From Tolypeutes matacus (taxonomy: Eukaryota; Chordata; Mammalia; Cingulata; Chlamyphoridae): a stretch of DNA of 64,000 nt. This document shows positions 60,549 to 64,000 of this stretch, piece after piece. The translations under genes were made by a program, and so were the position numbers. The notes under the pieces were generated by a model. That model ran no database searches. It was not told the origin of the DNA and saw only the letters and a list, made by a program, of their open reading frames with translations. The stretch covers positions 24,468,355 through 24,532,354 of the forward strand of contig JAKSZT010053883.1 in the NCBI GenBank assembly GCA_026826555.1. The letters run 5' to 3'. The stretch's first letter is position 1, and each line of letters begins with the position of its first letter.

Positions 60549-61422
60549 AGTGATTGTTCTTGCTCTGTCCCTTGGGAGTGCACGTGCAGCCCCTGACATG
60601 CTCACGCCCAGGTCCCCACCCCTGGGCCAAGCCCATCAGGAGTCGTGGCCTGGCATCGTCCACGTCTTTCAGAGCAGGGTCTTTGAGAGGCACAAAGATT
60701 TCCCTGCACAGAGCACAGAGCAGACATTTCCAGCTCAGTGGTGGAAAACAATCTTTTGCAGTGGGAATAGATTTCCCTGGAGCTTCCTGATGGCAGGGCC
60801 TGCCTTGGGGTGTGAAGGGGGGGGTCACAGAATGGTTGGCAGAGGGTGTTCTAGAACACACATGTGCACACACAAACATATCCACAGATTCTCTATCACA
60901 CACACACCACACACAAGCCGGATGGAGGAAGGTGCCAGGGTATCCCTGTTCACTAGGGCAGTGCCCCAGACCACCCCCTCACCTCCATTTCTCCCCAGAA
61001 TGCTCCCTCGGGAGCCCAGCCCTGGGGCTCTGCTGTCTATGGGGCAGGTGAGGATTGAAGCAGTGACCCTTCTCACCTGAGACTCTACCTGCGCAAAGTG
61101 AGAAGACCAGGTCACCACCCAGACAATCCATGCACGGTGCACGCAGGTCTTTAGAAGCACCGGGAGGCTTGGGATCATGCGGACAGTACCCCTGCCTCCA
61201 CTCCTGTTGGGGTGGGCCCAGCTGGGGACTGTCACACTGCCCCCCAGCCTGCTGCCACCTCCGAGTTCTCTGTTCCAGTCTTGGACCTCAGACCCCCACA
61301 CCCTCTATTCTGTCCTGGACATCACCTGCCTCCCCGGCCTCCCTCCATAAGCATCCCAAGAAGCAGGCAGAGAGGTGGTCACCCCCTCCTGGGCAGTGTC
61401 CTCCCCCAGCCACAGAGCTGAG
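60549..61422. other. Single-copy DNA with a short CA array
   Basis: No gene or repeat recognised except scattered CA words at 60856-60916. Confidence 0.3.
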
Positions 61423-61424
61423 AA

Positions 61425-61645
61425 ATGTCAGCTGATGTGCATGGAGCACTTCCTCCATGCCAAGGAGTGTGCAGAGCACTTGACCTGTTCTGTATGCCCT
61501 GCCTCAGTCCTCATGATAACTCTATAGGGGTCACGAGCCCCACTTTACAGATGGAGTAACTGAGGTCCACGGCTAAGAAGGTGTCTGAGTCTGGATGTAA
61601 ATTCTCAAGCCCTCACTGCATTGTCTCTATTCTGCCACACTGAAC
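61425..61645 (-). mobile_element. MIR SINE fossil, near full length
   Basis: 'agcacttcctccatgccaag', 'cagtcctcatgataactcta', 'cactttacagatggagtaac'. Confidence 0.88.
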
Positions 61646-61734
61646 TGAGCACCGCAAGGGTGTGAGGGGGACTCAAATTCCTCTTCTAGCTGTGAGATAC
61701 CTGTAAGTGACAATCAGATGGCAAGCAGAATGCC

Positions 61735-62215
61735 AGCTTTATTTGTTCATCAACAAATATTTATTGGGCACCTAATATGTACCATGCCTTGCACTAGATC
61801 GTTCAAGTGAGGGAGACACAATAAACAAGCTAAAGAAAATTAAAAGTGTGTCAATAGTAGTGCTAAAGAGAAAATAAGGCAGGAAAGGGGATTAGGAAGT
61901 GCCAAGGGGGTGGGCATGCTGCAACTTTAAAAAGCCAGGAAGATGGTCCTTGAGTTGAGAGCCGTGCATTCATCTGAGGGAAGAGCATTCCAGGCTGAAG
62001 GAGCAGCACGTTCAAGGGTCCTGTGGCAGGAACATACCTGGGGAGTTCCGGAATCAGTGTGGGTATGGGTAGTATAACAGAAATGAAGGGAGAGGGAGGA
62101 AAAAAGATGGATTGAGTTTGGATGAGGCGATGGGGGCTCCTGGTCCTGATCGTGAGGCTCTGGGGTTATTGTGGGGAATCTGGCTTACACTCAGGTGAGA
62201 AGGGAAGCCAGTGGA
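61735..62215 (-). mobile_element. L2 LINE fragment
   Basis: 'aacaaatatttattgggcac', 'acaataaacaagctaaagaa', 'gagcattccaggctgaagga', 'gcagcacgttcaagggtcct', 'gaagggaagccagtggaata' in antisense L2 order over 480 bases. Confidence 0.9.
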
Positions 62216-62688
62216 ATAAGGTGATGCAACAAGCTACCTGGAGGACCAGGCTTTAGCTGTGTAGCCAAACAGCCTGGTGCATAGCCCACTCCTGATCCAG
62301 ACAGACTTATCCATCCCATCGTGGGCAGTGCTGGTTAACCCAGCCTCCCTCAGAGGGGCAAAGCCAGCCCACTGAGGTGACCTATCAGAGAACCAACCGG
62401 AAGGCCCTCTGCAGGCAGGCCGGGCTGGCGACAGAGATGCCCAGAAGGGACCACACTGGGTGTGCTCAGCCCCTTCCCCAAAACTCTCCCTTCAACTACC
62501 ACCCCCCTGCCAGGAGTCAGGGAGGGGACAGAGAGGGACTGAGAGTGTCACCCTCCTCCCCATTGCAAGTAAATATAGTAATAATGAAGCAGACAAGGAA
62601 CCTCACCCAGGCTTCTGAGAGTGGGGGCCTCACAGCCTGAGCACACGCAGGCTTTGATTCAGGGATAACCCCTCCTGACTGTCAAGGA
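62216..62688. other. Single-copy DNA
   Basis: No gene or repeat recognised. Confidence 0.3.
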
Positions 62689-62689
62689 T

Positions 62690-62828
62690 TGTACATTCTG
62701 TAAGGGGTGTCACCCTTTTAAGAGGGAAAACTTGAGGCTTGCCCATCGTCTCAGAGATAAGTGACAGAGCTGAGATTTGAACCCAGGCATGTCTCCCTCC
62801 ACGGCCAGTGGCTCTTCCATACCCGAGC
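62690..62828 (-). mobile_element. MIR SINE fossil
   Basis: 'aagagggaaaacttgaggct', 'agataagtgacagagctgag', 'atttgaacccaggcatgtct'. Confidence 0.85.
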
Positions 62829-63292
62829 TGGTAACCTGGGGTAGGGTTAGCATTTCAACTGAGCCTACAGCACCGTCTACGTTTGACAGTTGCATGGGAA
62901 AGCTTAGAGGTGGAAGTCTTTAAGTATTAGGCATAATAAAGCAGAGTAACTATAAGAGAGTGCCCCCTTATCTATGTTTATCAATCATCCTGTGTGGTTC
63001 AGGATGATGGGGTTGAGGTGGCAGCCACAGTCTCATTATTGACTTGGAGAGCAGGGAACACCCGGGAGACCAGCTCACCTCCTATTCCAACCTCAGATAC
63101 TTCCTGGGATAATTTTGAGGATTAATGATCTCAGAGGGGCTTCCCTCCCCTGTGCCTCTTTTCCTCCCTATAACACCTGGGTTCGGGGGGGGGGCAAGCC
63201 CCACAGCCCCTTGGCCCACAAGAGCCGGGGCTCAGCACCTCGAACAGCAAGCGAGAGCTCGGAGCACCTGGGCGCTGGGACCCTTGCAGGGG
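62829..63292. other. Single-copy DNA
   Basis: No gene or repeat recognised. Confidence 0.3.
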
Positions 63293-63293
63293 C

Positions 63294-63378
63294 CCTCAAT
63301 GAGGTATGAGGCCCTGGGCAAGGCACAGAGTTCCCAGAGCCTCAGCTTCCTCATCTAGGAAACAGAGAGGGCGTCGCT
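63294..63378 (+). mobile_element. MIR SINE fragment
   Basis: 'gccctgggcaaggcacagag' and 'gcctcagcttcctcatctag'. Confidence 0.65.
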
Positions 63379-63534
63379 GGTATTGGGCTACTCTGAGGTT
63401 TACAAATGAGCAGCTGGGAGTCCCTAATGAGGATATGATTAATAGTAGGCAGAAGTGGTCCCTCTTCCAGTAGACTGGGAGTAACAGAATCAACTTTCCT
63501 AATTCAGCCTCTAGGTCAGCAGTCAGGATTCAGC

Positions 63535-63715
63535 TGAGTCTGAATGCCCTGGAGGGCCGGTTAACACTTGGATTGCTGGGCCCCACCCCCAGAGTTTCTG
63601 ATTCTGCAGATCTGGGGAGGCGGGGAGGGGGGCTGAGAATTTACAATCTAAGAAATTCCCAGGTGATGCCTCCGCAGGTCTGGGGTCCAGACTTCGAGAA
63701 CAGCTGCTCTAGGTT
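63535..63715 (+). mobile_element. MER5A-type DNA transposon fossil
   Basis: 'ttggattgctgggccccacc', 'cccagagtttctgattctgc', 'gagaatttacaatctaagaa', 'gaacagctgctctagg' at the right end. Confidence 0.9.
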
Positions 63716-63818
63716 GGTGGCTCTCAGCCTTGGCTGACATTGGCATTAACCTGGGGAAGTACCAGGGTCAAACCCCGCAGAGGTTCTGATGGGATCGCTT
63801 GAGGGCGCAGCCTCAGCA
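63716..63818 (+). mobile_element. MER5B-type DNA transposon fossil
   Basis: 'ggtggctctcagccttggct', 'ttaacctggggaagtaccag', 'gcagaggttctgatgggatc'. Directly adjoins the MER5A copy in the same orientation. Confidence 0.8.
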
Positions 63819-63819
63819 C

Positions 63820-64000
63820 GGAGAGTTTTTTGTTTTTGTTTTTGTTTTTAACTTTATTTTGTACATTTAATAATTGAAAACATAAACAATTAAAAACTAA
63901 AAAATAAACACAGATGAATAAATATATACATTTCTCAATTAAATGTAATGGATACATGTAAATTTTGTTTTGTTTTGTTTTTGTTTTCTTGGTTTTTTGT
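63820..64000 (-). mobile_element. Retroposed 3' end entering from beyond the window
   Basis: On the minus strand the sequence reads into 'gtacaaaataaagttaaaaa' and then an (AAAAAC)n tail: a polyadenylation signal AATAAA followed closely by an A-rich tail. This is the signature of a retroposed transcript whose body continues to the right. The source (LINE, SINE or processed pseudogene) is not recognisable from 180 bases. Confidence 0.45.

Noticed and set aside
60000..64000. Possible SDC3 3' exon or UTR at the right end, expected from human gene order
   Set aside because: No syndecan transmembrane/C-terminal motif in either strand; only MIR, L2, MER5 and a retroposed tail are seen.
1..64000. 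CRISPR array, prophage, plasmid or bacterial operon
   Set aside because: No regularly spaced repeats with unique spacers, no bacterial gene density; all content is mammalian.

Overview
This is a window of mammalian nuclear DNA, almost certainly from a xenarthran and most likely an armadillo (Dasypus). The pointer is the young tRNA-derived SINEs of the DAS type (heads like 'gatgtggctcaagaggttga' with a Pol III B box 'gggttcagttccc'), together with placental-wide fossils (MIR, L2, MER5, old L1, MaLR-like LTRs). No bacterial, plasmid or phage content is visible. One assembly gap of 400 N lies at 15840-16239.

I can support only one protein-coding gene, and only its 5' end. On the minus strand, 2397-2486 is the first coding exon of LAPTM5 (lysosomal-associated transmembrane protein 5, a haematopoietic regulator of antigen-receptor turnover). 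It ends in a perfect GTGAGT splice donor. Bases 1-2396 are therefore LAPTM5 intron 1, and about 2487-2760 is its 5' UTR and proximal promoter. The remaining ~61 kb lies upstream of LAPTM5. By human gene order (SDC3 lies upstream of LAPTM5 on chromosome 1p35) it should be the LAPTM5-SDC3 intergenic region. I found no SDC3 exon.

Layout. 1-2.4 kb: intron 1 with MIRs and microsatellites. 2.4-2.8 kb: exon 1 and promoter. 2.8-12 kb: MIRs, L2, two LTR fossils, one L1 3' end, and a ~160 bp sequence present twice (7.8 and 8.8 kb). 12-20.8 kb: L1-dominated, with a 5'-inverted L1 that was later hit by two younger L1 3' ends and a dimeric SINE. 20.8-32 kb: GC-richer mostly single-copy DNA with MIRs, a CTCF-like site (28.16 kb) and a possible conserved element (25.05 kb). 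32-42 kb: L2s, a class II-style solo LTR with a perfect 6 bp target duplication (33.9-34.4 kb), and a nested L1>LTR>SINE>L1 stack (39.1-41.9 kb). 42-52 kb: the densest MIR/L2 stretch, a second CTCF-like site (45.59 kb) and an orphan CpG island (50.24-50.79 kb). 52-64 kb: single-copy DNA with a PU.1/RFX/GATA/RUNX-like motif cluster (53.66-53.80 kb), an antisense LTR, L1 and a long L2.

No new enzymatic or defence system is present. What is worth following up is regulatory (LAPTM5 promoter, candidate distal elements, CTCF-like sites, CpG island) and the readable record of nested retrotransposition. Repeat family names rest on my recognition of consensus-like stretches, and most repeat boundaries are approximate to about 20 bp except where target-site duplications are given.
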